Below, in pieces: positions 36,546 through 45,508 of a stretch of DNA of 64,000 bases. Source of the stretch: Carboxylicivirga litoralis (GTDB lineage Bacteria > Bacteroidota > Bacteroidia > Bacteroidales > Marinilabiliaceae); assembly GCF_025499605.1 (NCBI RefSeq), contig NZ_JAFMVC010000003.1, positions 124,001 to 188,000 on the forward strand. The letters run 5' to 3'. The first letter of the stretch is position 1; the number at the start of each line of letters is the position of its first letter. The translations under genes and the position numbers were made by a program. The notes below the pieces were generated by a model that made no database searches, was not told the DNA's origin, and saw nothing but the letters and a program-made list of their open reading frames with translations.

Positions 36546-36980
36546 ATGAAAAAAATATTTTATAGCTTCCTGGTTCTTTTTATGATGAGTGCTTTTAGCG
36601 TGTCGGCTCAATGTGGCGATGATCTACTAAAGCAAGCATTGAAAGAAATGGGATCGAGCCAGTATATAAAGGATTTTACCGTTGAAATGGTAAAAGAAAA
36701 GAAAGATACCAAAACCGGCTATGTTAAATTTTCTGTTGTGCTGAATAGTAACACGCAATACAAGTTTAATATTGTTAATGGTGCTTCTAATGCTGAAAAG
36801 ATGATTATGCAGCTAAAGCAAAATGAAAAGCTTATCAGTAGTAACTTTCACAATGGTAAAATGTACGATGAGTTTCAGTTTGTTTGTCGCAAAACAGGCG
36901 TATATCATTTGTATTTCTCATTTAAAGGCGGACAAGAAGGTTGTGCCAAATCAGTATTGTCGCTTGTGAAGCAGTTGTAG
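36546..36980 (+). CDS. Small secreted protein of unknown function
   Basis: The start at 36546 opens with a signal peptide (MKKIFYSFLVLFMMSAFSVSAQC); the upstream ATG at 36522 falls just after the promoter box. The mature part (about 120 aa) has beta-strands NSNTQYKFNIVNGASN and YDEFQFVCRKTGVYHLYFSFKGGQEGC, an emp24/GOLD-like small beta-sandwich appearance, with four Cys. No function is known. It is the last gene of the siaB cluster and ends at a terminator. Confidence 0.6.
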   Translation: MKKIFYSFLVLFMMSAFSVSAQCGDDLLKQALKEMGSSQYIKDFTVEMVKEKKDTKTGYVKFSVVLNSNTQYKFNIVNGASNAEKMIMQLKQNEKLISSNFHNGKMYDEFQFVCRKTGVYHLYFSFKGGQEGCAKSVLSLVKQL

Positions 36981-37007
36981 GAAACTAATTTCTATTAATA
37001 TATAGCA

Positions 37008-37036
37008 AAAGCCATCTCGATAGAGGTGGCTTTTTT
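37008..37036 (+). terminator. Rho-independent terminator ending the siaB-ABC cluster
   Basis: The stem AAAGCCATCTC / GAGGTGGCTTT (one G-U pair) with a 4-base loop is followed by TTTTTT, 27 bp after the last stop codon. Confidence 0.8.
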
Positions 37037-37300
37037 GTTGGTGCTAAACGATGGTATACAATAAAGAGCAACTATGCATCTCCAATGATTTTCATAAACC
37101 TGTTCTGCTTTTATTTCTTATAAAGGATAGTTATCGAACAAAAAGTTTCATGTTGTAAGGCATCACCAACAGGCATGCAAAATCACTAAATTGGTTGAAT
37201 AGTTTCACAAAAAAACCGCCCCGTAAATAAGGGCGGTATATATTTAATCTAGATGGTATAACGAATGGCTTAACATTCGCATTTTGTAGAAGTGGATACT
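37037..37300. other. Intergenic region with only a terminator
   Basis: Apart from the hppA terminator at 37209-37237, no gene or repeat is visible in these 264 bp. Confidence 0.5.
37209..37237 (-). terminator. Terminator of hppA
   Basis: On the minus strand ACCGCCC / GGGCGGT forms the stem and runs into a T-tract (plus-strand A-run at 37209-37215), about 65 bp past the hppA stop. Confidence 0.75.
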
Positions 37301-39559
37301 CTAAAATAATGAATAGATAACTGTTAGTCCGGACATAACAACCGAAACCATGGTCATCAACTTGATTAAAATGTTTAACGATGGACCTGATGTATCTTTA
37401 AACGGGTCGCCAACTGTATCGCCTACAACGCCTGCGTGATGGGCTACACTCCCTTTGCCGCCATAGTTGCCTTTTTCGATGTATTTTTTGGCATTATCCC
37501 ATGCACCTCCTGAGTTATTTAGCATCACAGCTAGGGTAAACCCGGTGACTAATCCACCCATCAAAAGGCCGATTACACCGGCAACGCCAAATACTAATCC
37601 AACAATAATGGGTACTGCAATGGCTAAAATGGATGGCGCCATCATTTCGCGTTGAGCACCTTTGGTAGAGATGGCTACACACTTCGCATATTCAGGTTGT
37701 CCAGTGCCTTCTAATATACCTGGTATCTCTTTAAACTGTCGACGTACTTCGTCAACCATTGCACCGGCTGCGCGACCGACTGCTTTCATCGTCATGGCAC
37801 AGAATACAAAGGCCATCATCGCGCCAATAAACAAACCGGCTATTAGTAGCGGATTAAACATATTGAGTTCGTAATAATCTACAAAATTCTGGATCGATGC
37901 TTTTGTTAAGCTCTCAGCCCCTGTTACTTCCAGGAATTCATTGCCCAATTCAGGTACTTTTTTCAACCATATACGGACTTCCTCCATGTAGGCCACTAAT
38001 AAGGCCATGGCTGTTAAGGCCGCTGAACCAATAGCAAAACCTTTACCGGTTGCTGCTGTTGTGTTACCCAGCATGTCTAAAGCATCAGTGCGCTCACGAA
38101 CTTCTTTGGGTAATTCAGCCATCTCGGCGTTACCTCCGGCGTTATCGGCAATAGGTCCAAAGGCATCTGTTGCCAAAGTAATACCTAAGGTGGATAGCAT
38201 GCCTACCGCGGCAAAACCAATACCGTAAACACCTTCGCTGAAATCGGTGAACCCACCCGCAAAACCAAAAGCTGCAATAATACCAGCAACAATCGTAATC
38301 ACAGGAATCCACGTTGAGTACATACCAACAGCGATACCATCGATAATGGTAGTAGCGGGTCCTTGCTGAGCTTGCTTGGCAATGCCTTGAGTTGGTTTAT
38401 AGCCGTCAGAAGTATAATATTCGGTTCCCTGTCCGATGATGATACCGGCAATCAAGCCAGCTACCACGGAGCCAAAAATACCCCATCCAAACCAACCTAA
38501 ATAGGCCATTACGCCAATTGCAACTAATATCAACACTGATGAACCTGCTGTTCCGACCAAAAGAGAGTTTAAAAGGCTTTTAGCTGTAGCATCTTCTTTG
38601 GTGCGTACCATAAATATACCCAGTATGGAGAAGATAATGCCAATAGCCGCAACAATCATAGGTGCAATAATGGCTTTTTCATTAAATGTTCCTGAGTTCA
38701 TAGAGATAGCTGCTCCCAATGCCGCTGTAGCTAATATGGAACCACAATACGATTCGTAAAGGTCGGCACCCATTCCGGCAACATCACCTACATTGTCACC
38801 TACATTATCGGCAATGGTGGCTGGGTTACGAGGATCGTCTTCCGGAATACCCGCTTCAACCTTACCAACCAGGTCGGCACCTACATCGGCCGCCTTGGTG
38901 TAAATACCACCACCTACACGGGCAAATAGTGCTTGAGTTGAGGCTCCCATGCCGAAGGTCAACATCGTAGTTGTAATGTGTACCATTTTGGCATGTGTCC
39001 ATTCTGAGTTGGCCACAAAATCAGATGTCCAGGTGCCCATCAGGCTTACTTCTTCAGCTACTTTTAAGCCAAGGCCAAATATGTTGTGGTCGTAGATGTA
39101 ATTTAATAACCAGTACCAAAGAGCGATATCAATTAAGCCAAAACCAACGACTACCAATCCCATAACGGCACCACTTCTAAAGGCTACTTTTAATCCTCTG
39201 TTTAATGATTTAGAAGCACCATGAGCCGTTCGTGCTGATGCAAAGGTAGCGGTTTTCATGCCGAGGAATCCACATAATCCGGAGAAGAAGCCACCTGTTA
39301 AAAAGGCGATTGGTACAAAAGGATTTTGAACGCCGATAAAGGCTAATATGGTGAGAATGATAAGTAAAACTAAAAAAACGATACCCACAACTTTATATTG
39401 TCTTGAAAGATAGGCCATTGCTCCATCTCTGACGTGCTGGGCAATTTCTTTCATTTTATCGGTACCTTCCGATTCTTTCATCATGGATTTGAAGAATATC
39501 CATGCAAAAACCAATGCCAAAACTGAGGCAAATGGGATAAACCAAAAAATTGAATTCAT
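37301..39559 (-). CDS. hppA: K+-dependent membrane-bound pyrophosphatase (Na+/H+ pump)
   Basis: The 752-residue protein has about 16 membrane helices. It couples PPi hydrolysis to cation export. The catalytic DVGADLVGKVEAGIPEDDPRNPATIADNVGDNVGD block and the C-terminal GDTVGDPFKDTSGPSLNILIKL are intact. In GNTTAATGKGFAIGSA the Ala and Gly at the two diagnostic positions (Lys and Thr in K+-independent enzymes) mark a K+-dependent enzyme, most of which pump Na+. It appears to be monocistronic, with its own terminator and a 268-bp leader region. Confidence 0.95.
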   Translation of the reverse strand: MNSIFWFIPFASVLALVFAWIFFKSMMKESEGTDKMKEIAQHVRDGAMAYLSRQYKVVGIVFLVLLIILTILAFIGVQNPFVPIAFLTGGFFSGLCGFLGMKTATFASARTAHGASKSLNRGLKVAFRSGAVMGLVVVGFGLIDIALWYWLLNYIYDHNIFGLGLKVAEEVSLMGTWTSDFVANSEWTHAKMVHITTTMLTFGMGASTQALFARVGGGIYTKAADVGADLVGKVEAGIPEDDPRNPATIADNVGDNVGDVAGMGADLYESYCGSILATAALGAAISMNSGTFNEKAIIAPMIVAAIGIIFSILGIFMVRTKEDATAKSLLNSLLVGTAGSSVLILVAIGVMAYLGWFGWGIFGSVVAGLIAGIIIGQGTEYYTSDGYKPTQGIAKQAQQGPATTIIDGIAVGMYSTWIPVITIVAGIIAAFGFAGGFTDFSEGVYGIGFAAVGMLSTLGITLATDAFGPIADNAGGNAEMAELPKEVRERTDALDMLGNTTAATGKGFAIGSAALTAMALLVAYMEEVRIWLKKVPELGNEFLEVTGAESLTKASIQNFVDYYELNMFNPLLIAGLFIGAMMAFVFCAMTMKAVGRAAGAMVDEVRRQFKEIPGILEGTGQPEYAKCVAISTKGAQREMMAPSILAIAVPIIVGLVFGVAGVIGLLMGGLVTGFTLAVMLNNSGGAWDNAKKYIEKGNYGGKGSVAHHAGVVGDTVGDPFKDTSGPSLNILIKLMTMVSVVMSGLTVIYSLF

Positions 39560-39827
39560 AGATGTTTTGTTTTAGTTAGTAAATGAGTTAGTGACAGAGC
39601 GGTCATGGACAGGACGACATGATAAAGCTGTCGGAAAGTAGTGCTTTTTCGACTCGGTAGTATCCAGAAGTAAGTCGGTTGGTTCCGGCTTGGATATGCC
39701 ATGAGTTACGTTTTTCAGGTTACACTCCTGGTGATTTCTCTCATTCTTGTATCTGTCCCCGCAACGACAAGATAATGATTTTAAGGAGCGTATTAAACTA
39801 TTCAGATAAAAATATTCCTGATTTAGA
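39560..39827 (-). other. hppA upstream region; possible structured leader
   Basis: This 268-bp minus-strand gap has no recognised promoter box. On the minus strand ATATCCA pairs with TGGATA across about 24 bases, and short GC pairings lie inside. This could be a structured 5' leader, but no riboswitch class is recognised. Confidence 0.3.
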
Positions 39828-42800
39828 TCACCATCCGGCAAAGATGTTAATGCCGAATTCACCTTTTTTAAGCTGATTTTGATGAAATGGAAAGCCGTAA
39901 TAGGGTTCCAGAATCATAGCGCCAAATAAGTTGATGCGGTAGGCTAGCCCACCACTAAAAACGGGTATACGCTGCTTTAGGTTGTTGGTTGTTAAACGTG
40001 CCACTGGGTAGGAGTTTTTGTTCCAGCTAACACCGGCATCAATAAAAAGAGCCAGCTCGCTAAACAAGAAGCCAGATGAGAACCAGGCTATTTCTCGAGG
40101 GCCGGTAAAGGGTATGCGCCACTCAATGTTGGAGACCAACAGTCGCGTACCTATAAGTTGGTTCATACTGATGGTGTTGGCATTAACCGATTCATCGCCA
40201 TAGAAGTTACCCATGTCATAGCCCCTGACAAACCAGGGAGAGCCCAAAAAGAGCTCTGTCATACGTTTGCTGTCAGAGTCTTTGCCATAGCGCCCATAAT
40301 GATAAAGGCGAAAGGCAAGGCTATATGGCTTGATAAACACATAGCGCCTGAAGTCGACCAATAAGGTTTGCATTTGCATCTTGTGCAGGTAGTGCTCCAT
40401 TTGTATTCTCAGGCGTTTTCCTTCAACCGGGGAGGCCAGACCCATTTTAGCATTATCAATTACAAAAGCAGCATCCAGTATGGCCGTTCCAAAGCCGTCT
40501 GGTGCAGGCATTTTTTCTTTTTCAGATGAGTAGATTTGTGAGAAGGAATTGATGTTTTTAATCTTCTCAATTCTGTAATTATAAAATGCGTAGGAAGCAC
40601 CTAGTTCAAAGCGCCTCGTTTTGTTGATAGGAATAAAAGTGAATACTGATAGTTTATCTTCAAAAGTGCGTCTGTAGAGGTAATTGAGTGAACGAGAAGT
40701 GCTGCCATCGGCCAATGAATCAATTTGGTATTGATAAGTGCCAGTACGATAGGGAATGTGTGAGAGAGCCACACCAACTTTAACCCGTTTTCGTTGATTG
40801 ATAAAGGCTATCTGTCCTCCAAAATCGTAAATTTCGCCATTAATACTAAGTGCTGTATAAAGCATGTTTTTACCCAGTATATCACTAAACATGGCTTCAA
40901 TACTTCCGGCCATGCCTGTGCCGAAACGACCTGTCATCACCCCAGCCGAGGCATTACCAATGTAATCAAGCTTAAAATTTTTTCTGATTTTATCTGTGAA
41001 AAAGCTATCAGCCTGCAAGGAGTATGGCTGACGGTTGAAGTAAAGGTTGGTTTCGACTTGCGAGGGAATGCTTGAATAGGGAACGATACGTGAAGCACTT
41101 TGGTCATGTTCATCGATTGAGAGGGGAAGCGCATTTTGTTTTATCTTATCTAGTGAGGTGCGGTAGATGGTATATTCGCCATCCCAAAGCATCGTATAAA
41201 GGAGTGTATCACCCGATGTGCTTAAGGCTGGTGAATAATCTGTCATGCCAGTAATGCCGGTGGGGTATTGGGTTATTTGTTCGTACGAACCATCTCTTGT
41301 GTTTAAAAGGTACAAATTGCGTCGTCCATCCCAGTTTGAAAGGAATAGGACTTCATCATTATGTTGGGTAGATGTAGGGTTCAGGTTTTTAGCCCCGTTA
41401 AATGTTGGGTAATAATGGTGTTCGTTGCCATCGAGAGAGATGCGTGCAATATTCAGACAGTTTTTATAATCTGCTTTTTTTGACAGGTTCTTATCGCTCA
41501 CATAGTAGATGTATTGACCATCGTTGGTCCAGGTGGGTTGAATACACGAATGTTGATTGTTTGTTATGTTTTTTACTGAATCATCATCCAGGTTATATAC
41601 GATGATATCTGATGTGCCTTCTTTTAGTGCAGAGAAGGCGATGGAGTTGGAAACAGGACTCCAGGCTGGCCAGCATATTTCGTCATATTCGTCAAGAATT
41701 ATTTCCTGCACTGTTTGCTTCTTTTTGACATCAAAAACCTGGCAGGTGGCCTGTCCTTGTTTAAAGGCGATAAAGGCAAAAAAGCGACTGTTAGCTGACC
41801 AGGTTCCGGCTGTTTCTAAATAGTTGAGTGCATCTATTTCATCGTGGCTGGTGGCTGTATATAGGCGAGAAACCAGCTCGCCTGTTTTTCCGTCGGCTAA
41901 AAATAAATCAATGTCGTATAAATCTCGTTCCGAAAGGTAAACCAGGTATTTGCCATTGGGGCTAAGTGAAGGATTTAGATTGTAGCGGCCACTGTTTTTC
42001 TTCGAAATGATGCGATCGCCAATAATCGAAAAGGAGGAGTCGATGGCTGAAGTTAGCAGATGCTCCCGCAATGTTTTTTGCCAAATCACCGATAATGAAT
42101 CGTCAGATAGCATCAGTACGTCACCAATGGCTTGCTCATAGCCATCATGAGCCGCAGCTTTAAATAACCGGGGTATATATTGCTCGCCATATTGATAGGC
42201 GATAAAGGCCCAAAATGCATGACCGTAGCGGTAAGGCGAATAGCGATAGCTCCGTGTCATTTCTTCCAGTGTTGGGAAGTTATTGTTTATTAACGCATCG
42301 CGCATCCATAGTGCTGTGTGGCTATTGGCGCTTCCCAATGAGAGGTATTCGGCCATGCCTTCTATCATCCATAAAGGCACATTGTTAATGGCCATCAGGT
42401 TAATCTCCTCATCGTGGGTGAGCATATGGTATTGAAAAGCATGAACCAGTTCATGTCCCAATACATGGTCGGTCTGTTGGTGGGTATAACTAACCGGCAT
42501 CACCACCCGACGTTTCATGCCCTCGGTAACCCCACCGGTACCCACATCAATACGACTGCTTACAGCTGTTGTTTGTTGAAAATCGGCATGATTAGAGTAA
42601 AAAATTATTGGATTCTTAATATAAAAGGTATCTAATAAAACCTGTTGATGATAATAATACCATTTTTCGGCCTGATGTGCTAATAGCTTTATCTGTTCTT
42701 GATTGCTGAAATAATGGTAGAGCTCAAAGTTTGGTGTTTTATAGAGTTGAAAATCAAAGTTATCGTAAGAAGGTTTGTTTTGGCCAAAGTACTGCGCATG

Positions 42801-42854
42801 AAGTGATAAAACACTCCATCCAATCAATAACGATATGGTGAATATGACGCGCAT
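39828..42854 (-). CDS. Gluzincin-like metallopeptidase / TolB-type propeller / outer-membrane barrel fusion
   Basis: The 1008-residue protein has a signal peptide ending LHAQ. A peptidase-MA-like domain follows: zinc motif HELVH at 134-138 and the third-ligand pattern MIEGMAEYLSLGS about 30 residues on, as in gluzincins. Residues about 270-590 hold PD40/TolB-like blades (SPNGKYLVYLSERDLYDIDLF, SPVSNSIAFSALKEGTSDIIVY, TNDGQYIYYVSDKNL). From about 640 the chain is a surface-antigen-type beta-barrel ending GEFGINIFAGW, with LGSPWFVRGYD as an Omp85-like motif. The domain order suggests a barrel-tethered protease or secretion-linked factor. It appears to be monocistronic; its end reaches to 268 bp upstream of hppA. 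Confidence 0.75.
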   Translation of the reverse strand: MRVIFTISLLIGWSVLSLHAQYFGQNKPSYDNFDFQLYKTPNFELYHYFSNQEQIKLLAHQAEKWYYYHQQVLLDTFYIKNPIIFYSNHADFQQTTAVSSRIDVGTGGVTEGMKRRVVMPVSYTHQQTDHVLGHELVHAFQYHMLTHDEEINLMAINNVPLWMIEGMAEYLSLGSANSHTALWMRDALINNNFPTLEEMTRSYRYSPYRYGHAFWAFIAYQYGEQYIPRLFKAAAHDGYEQAIGDVLMLSDDSLSVIWQKTLREHLLTSAIDSSFSIIGDRIISKKNSGRYNLNPSLSPNGKYLVYLSERDLYDIDLFLADGKTGELVSRLYTATSHDEIDALNYLETAGTWSANSRFFAFIAFKQGQATCQVFDVKKKQTVQEIILDEYDEICWPAWSPVSNSIAFSALKEGTSDIIVYNLDDDSVKNITNNQHSCIQPTWTNDGQYIYYVSDKNLSKKADYKNCLNIARISLDGNEHHYYPTFNGAKNLNPTSTQHNDEVLFLSNWDGRRNLYLLNTRDGSYEQITQYPTGITGMTDYSPALSTSGDTLLYTMLWDGEYTIYRTSLDKIKQNALPLSIDEHDQSASRIVPYSSIPSQVETNLYFNRQPYSLQADSFFTDKIRKNFKLDYIGNASAGVMTGRFGTGMAGSIEAMFSDILGKNMLYTALSINGEIYDFGGQIAFINQRKRVKVGVALSHIPYRTGTYQYQIDSLADGSTSRSLNYLYRRTFEDKLSVFTFIPINKTRRFELGASYAFYNYRIEKIKNINSFSQIYSSEKEKMPAPDGFGTAILDAAFVIDNAKMGLASPVEGKRLRIQMEHYLHKMQMQTLLVDFRRYVFIKPYSLAFRLYHYGRYGKDSDSKRMTELFLGSPWFVRGYDMGNFYGDESVNANTISMNQLIGTRLLVSNIEWRIPFTGPREIAWFSSGFLFSELALFIDAGVSWNKNSYPVARLTTNNLKQRIPVFSGGLAYRINLFGAMILEPYYGFPFHQNQLKKGEFGINIFAGW

Positions 42855-42953
42855 AAAGATGGTGACTTTGCAGGTGCATTGACAATACGTAAATCAACTA
42901 ATGATAGTTATAATTTAATGAATAATAGGCGAGATGGGAAGAGCTGTTTTTGA

Positions 42954-43244
42954 TTAATCACTCTTTTTACGTAGTAAACGTAAGCTGCCAAAGCCTGCAA
43001 TAATAGACATATAAAAACCAAAGTCGTACCACCAGCCTGTGTTAAACGATTCGTAAATGGTAATATCTTTATTAAAAAGGCCCAATATTAGCGAAAGTGG
43101 TGCAATCCATCCATGCCAGATGCCTGTGAAGAAGCCAGCCGGTTTTATAGGTGTATAGTTGCCACCGCCAGGTAGGCAGGATGAAGTTATCAAAGCAAGG
43201 ATTAATAGTGTGAAAATAATATAAGCGTTTCGATTTTTTTTCAT
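42954..43244 (-). CDS. Small membrane lipoprotein-like protein
   Basis: The 96-residue protein has a lipobox-like LALITSSCLPGG near residue 23, then two hydrophobic segments (GIWHGWIAPLSLILGLFN, WWYDFGFYMSIIAGFGSLRLL). It is conserved in outline in other bacteria as a short hypothetical membrane protein with the ...F.GiWHG...P.sli..lf... and Gw.YDfGF..G motif. Function is unknown. No box or terminator is evident. Confidence 0.6.
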   Translation of the reverse strand: MKKNRNAYIIFTLLILALITSSCLPGGGNYTPIKPAGFFTGIWHGWIAPLSLILGLFNKDITIYESFNTGWWYDFGFYMSIIAGFGSLRLLRKKSD

Positions 43245-43354
43245 TGTTAAACGTATTAATGTGTATGAGTCTAAATTACAGAAGTCTAGTCAATATTACA
43301 ATTCCTTTATTTAGATAAATACCTCTGAAAAGCCTTAAAATATTGGATGTTCTA

Positions 43355-43385
43355 TTTGATAATATGAAATTGTTAACTATTTTTG
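43355..43385 (+). promoter_or_regulatory. Full Bacteroidota promoter of the CAU tRNA gene
   Basis: TTTG (-33) at 43355-43358 and TATTTTTG (-7) at 43378-43385 are separated by 19 bp, the canonical spacing, and end 33 bp before the tRNA. Confidence 0.75.
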
Positions 43386-43418
43386 CATCCGCTGAAAAGG
43401 TTACAGACCTGATAAGCC

Positions 43419-43492
43419 GGGCCTATAGCTCAGTTGGTTAGAGCACCTGACTCATAATCAGGGGGTCCCTGGTTCAAGCCCAGGTGGGCCCA
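43419..43492 (+). tRNA. tRNA with CAU anticodon (Met or Ile2)
   Basis: The 74-nt cloverleaf: acceptor GGGCCTA/TGGGCCC (one U-G), D-arm AGCTCAGTTGGTTAGAGC, anticodon stem CCTGA/TCAGG with loop CTCATAA (anticodon CAU), T-arm CCTGG-TTCAAGC-CCAGG. CCA is not encoded. Anticodon CAU can read AUG, or AUA after lysidine modification; the sequence alone does not settle which. Its 3' half is the attachment site of the island that follows and is duplicated at 60902-60947. Confidence 0.92.
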
Positions 43493-43493
43493 C
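43448..43493 (+). repeat. attL: 46-bp repeat within tRNA-CAU
   Basis: Identical over 46 bp to 60902-60947. It begins in the anticodon stem, covers the anticodon loop and the rest of the tRNA, and extends one base past the discriminator. The flanking bases differ (C versus A on the left, A versus C on the right). Confidence 0.95.
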
Positions 43494-43501
43494 AGAAAAT
43501 C

Positions 43502-43534
43502 AAGCAGTTACGAATTGTCGTAACTGCTTTTTCT
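43502..43534 (+). terminator. Island-borne terminator behind the tRNA
   Basis: The stem AAGCAGTTACG / CGTAACTGCTT with a 6-base loop is followed by TTTTTCTTTTT. It replaces the host terminator now displaced to 60958-60993. Confidence 0.8.
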
Positions 43535-43540
43535 TTTTGA

Positions 43541-43562
43541 TACATACGAGATACATACAAAT
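43541..43562 (+). repeat. Left arm-type repeat candidate
   Basis: A 22-bp sequence matching 60771-60792 at 21 of 22 positions, in the same orientation; each copy contains two ACATAC units. Location just inside each att site suggests integrase/excisionase binding sites. Confidence 0.6.
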
Positions 43563-43589
43563 ATGCTCAAAAAGGGAAAATAAAAACAA

Positions 43590-43618
43590 TAAAAAAACCG
43601 CCTTAAAAAAGCGGTTTC
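43590..43618 (-). terminator. Terminator of the DUF6266 gene
   Basis: The stem AAACCGC / GCGGTTT on the minus strand runs into a T-run (plus-strand A-run 43591-43597), about 25 bp after the stop at 43644. Confidence 0.7.
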
Positions 43619-43643
43619 TAATTAATCTCACGATGTTTTCAGT

Positions 43644-44285
43644 TTAGGCTACTGTAACTGAACCTAAATACTTGCTGTTAGCAACAGAAAGCCCATCTTC
43701 GCTTATAAATGCAATAAAGCACTCAACAGAGTCACCTGAGAAATCATTAGGCACTGTTAAAGATTGTGCTCTTGTGCTTCTGGAAACACCTTCCGTAATG
43801 AAAATAGCTTCACGTTTAGCGCTATTTAAAGCTAAAATCATTGCCTTATCGGTTGTACTTGCATTACTGTCTGCAGAATTATCCTCCCAAGCAAAATCAA
43901 TAGCTCCTGCGGTAGATGAAGTTATTGTTCCATTCAGTACGCCAGCTAAAGAACCTCTACTGATTAAGGCATTTTCATAATGAATAGTGAAGTTCGGATA
44001 AGACCCGGTTACACCATTCTTAAGCACATATGACATTGCACTATTAAACTCTGTCATTTTAATAGCGTAGTTTTTATAGCCGACTTTTACAAAATCTTTT
44101 AAAGGCTGTAAGAACTCCAATACCGTTGAGAATTTTGTTCTCTGGTCAACTTGACCTTCTGTTTTTGGATTTGCCACATTTGCAGGCTTTACACGCATGT
44201 AGTCAATCCCTTTCCAGTTACCACCGATAACGTTTCCAACCTTACCGCTGAACCCTCCTAAGATACCCTGATTAATTTTACCCAT
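43644..44285 (-). CDS. DUF6266 family protein
   Basis: The start at 44285 gives MGKINQGILGGFSGKVGNVIGGNWKGIDYMRVKPANVANPKTEGQVDQRTKFS, the family's highly conserved N-terminus; the ORF extends to 44312 but the extra nine residues are atypical. Residues 110-213 form a beta-sandwich-like domain (GAIDFAWEDNSADSNAS, AMILALNSAKREAIFITEG, VECFIAFISEDGLSVANSKYLG). No signal peptide is present. DUF6266 proteins are widespread in Bacteroidota, often on accessory DNA, and no role is established. It ends at its own terminator and is the left-most island gene. Confidence 0.8.
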   Translation of the reverse strand: MGKINQGILGGFSGKVGNVIGGNWKGIDYMRVKPANVANPKTEGQVDQRTKFSTVLEFLQPLKDFVKVGYKNYAIKMTEFNSAMSYVLKNGVTGSYPNFTIHYENALISRGSLAGVLNGTITSSTAGAIDFAWEDNSADSNASTTDKAMILALNSAKREAIFITEGVSRSTRAQSLTVPNDFSGDSVECFIAFISEDGLSVANSKYLGSVTVA

Positions 44286-45508
44286 TTTCCCAATATTTAG
44301 TGAAACATACAAATCTTAAGCTTGGACTTGGTACGGAGTTGATACCTCTGAAACCTTGTCATTGCTTCAAGTTATTGGAATTGTTGGACAGTGAATGTGT
44401 TATGGATTTCAGTACATCGTCTTGCTTTACTTTGCTATGTTCGGCTATCTTTTCAGGTTAGTATTAGGACCTGGGATGGCTTAATTGATTGCTTAGGCAA
44501 CTTTTAAGAGCAGGGGATGAAACAGACAAAAGGAAACGGAATAAATAGCGAAGCGGCTTTATGCCGTAGTCTTTTGGATGATTTCAGACCCGTAGCTTAG
44601 CTTTGCATAAGCGTTCAATTAATGCGGTTGGTTATACAGGAATCAAAGTCTGATGTCAGGCAGTTGGTGCGAATGGAAAGGTAAAGGTGGGGATTGAAGG
44701 AATGTAGTTCCTGTGAGAACAGGGACGAAATGAGTGAATGAGCCACTTTTGCGTGCGATGCTGAAGCTTATGAATGAAACGAATGCAGGAATGACGAGTG
44801 CCGAGGAATGTATAAATGAGAGCAATGAATGTGCTGCAAGCATATGGACTGAGAAGTGGATATTTAACAATCGCTATAAATCATTATCTACTACGCTACG
44901 AGACTGGAAAAACAGCCTTGAGCTAAACGGCTGGGCGATGGCTGCAATTAATGAAGCGGAGCGAAATGGGTTGCAGACAACGACCAAGCATCGCGAGCCG
45001 CCTGCGAGTGGAGCAAGGGTGATGGAAAGGGATGGTTTAAGCTAGCGATAACCCTTTACAGCATATGTGTGGAGTGAAACGGAACACACAAGGCTACCGC
45101 TTTAATAGCTAGAGCGAAGCGGAGGCAAATAAAACCTAATAGCCGCAGCCCGCAGCGACCAGCAGGCGAGCCAAACACTGGCAGCCGATGGACTACAAGC
45201 TACTGAACGAAATGAGCCGAAACGTAGCGAAGTAGTTGAGGTACGAAGCTCTGAGCAACGTGAAGGTGAAATGTAGTGAAGTGGCTTGGAGGACAAGAAA
45301 GGCTGACGTGAGGACATTGACTGAGCTGCAAGAGCTATGACAGCCTGAGCGATAGCGAACCTGTAGGGCATTTAGTTCTATTTAATACCTTTAAAGTTTA
45401 TTCTAATTAAATAGTGCTGAATGGGCTGGCATTGAACTTGCCGAAGGAAAATGAACGAACACCGCTTTTCCTATCTAAAAACCAAAAACTTATAATTAGA
45501 TAAGACGA
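44286..45508. other. 1.2-kb gene-free, hairpin-rich region of the island
   Basis: No ORF here has a recognisable domain or start signal; the small frames are low-complexity. The plus strand is purine-rich and repeats short GCGAAGC, GTGAAAC and GCGATAGCG hairpin-like words (near 44556, 45071, 45114, 45228, 45352). Examples of stems: CCGCTT/AAGCGG (45097-45122), TGTGT/ACACA (45066-45088), GCTTA/TAAGC (44595-44612). This fits a large structured RNA or a decayed repeat array better than protein coding. Confidence 0.4.

Noticed and set aside
39572-39862. 96-aa minus-strand ORF upstream of hppA
   Set aside because: Overlaps the barrel gene end and has no recognisable sequence; more likely the hppA leader.
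44734-45045. 103-aa plus-strand ORF in the island gap
   Set aside because: No domain or signal; likely a chance frame in purine-rich DNA.
45102-45371. 89-aa minus-strand ORF in the island gap
   Set aside because: Low-complexity translation (repeated SLR/ALA runs), no RBS or domain; it arises from the hairpin repeats.
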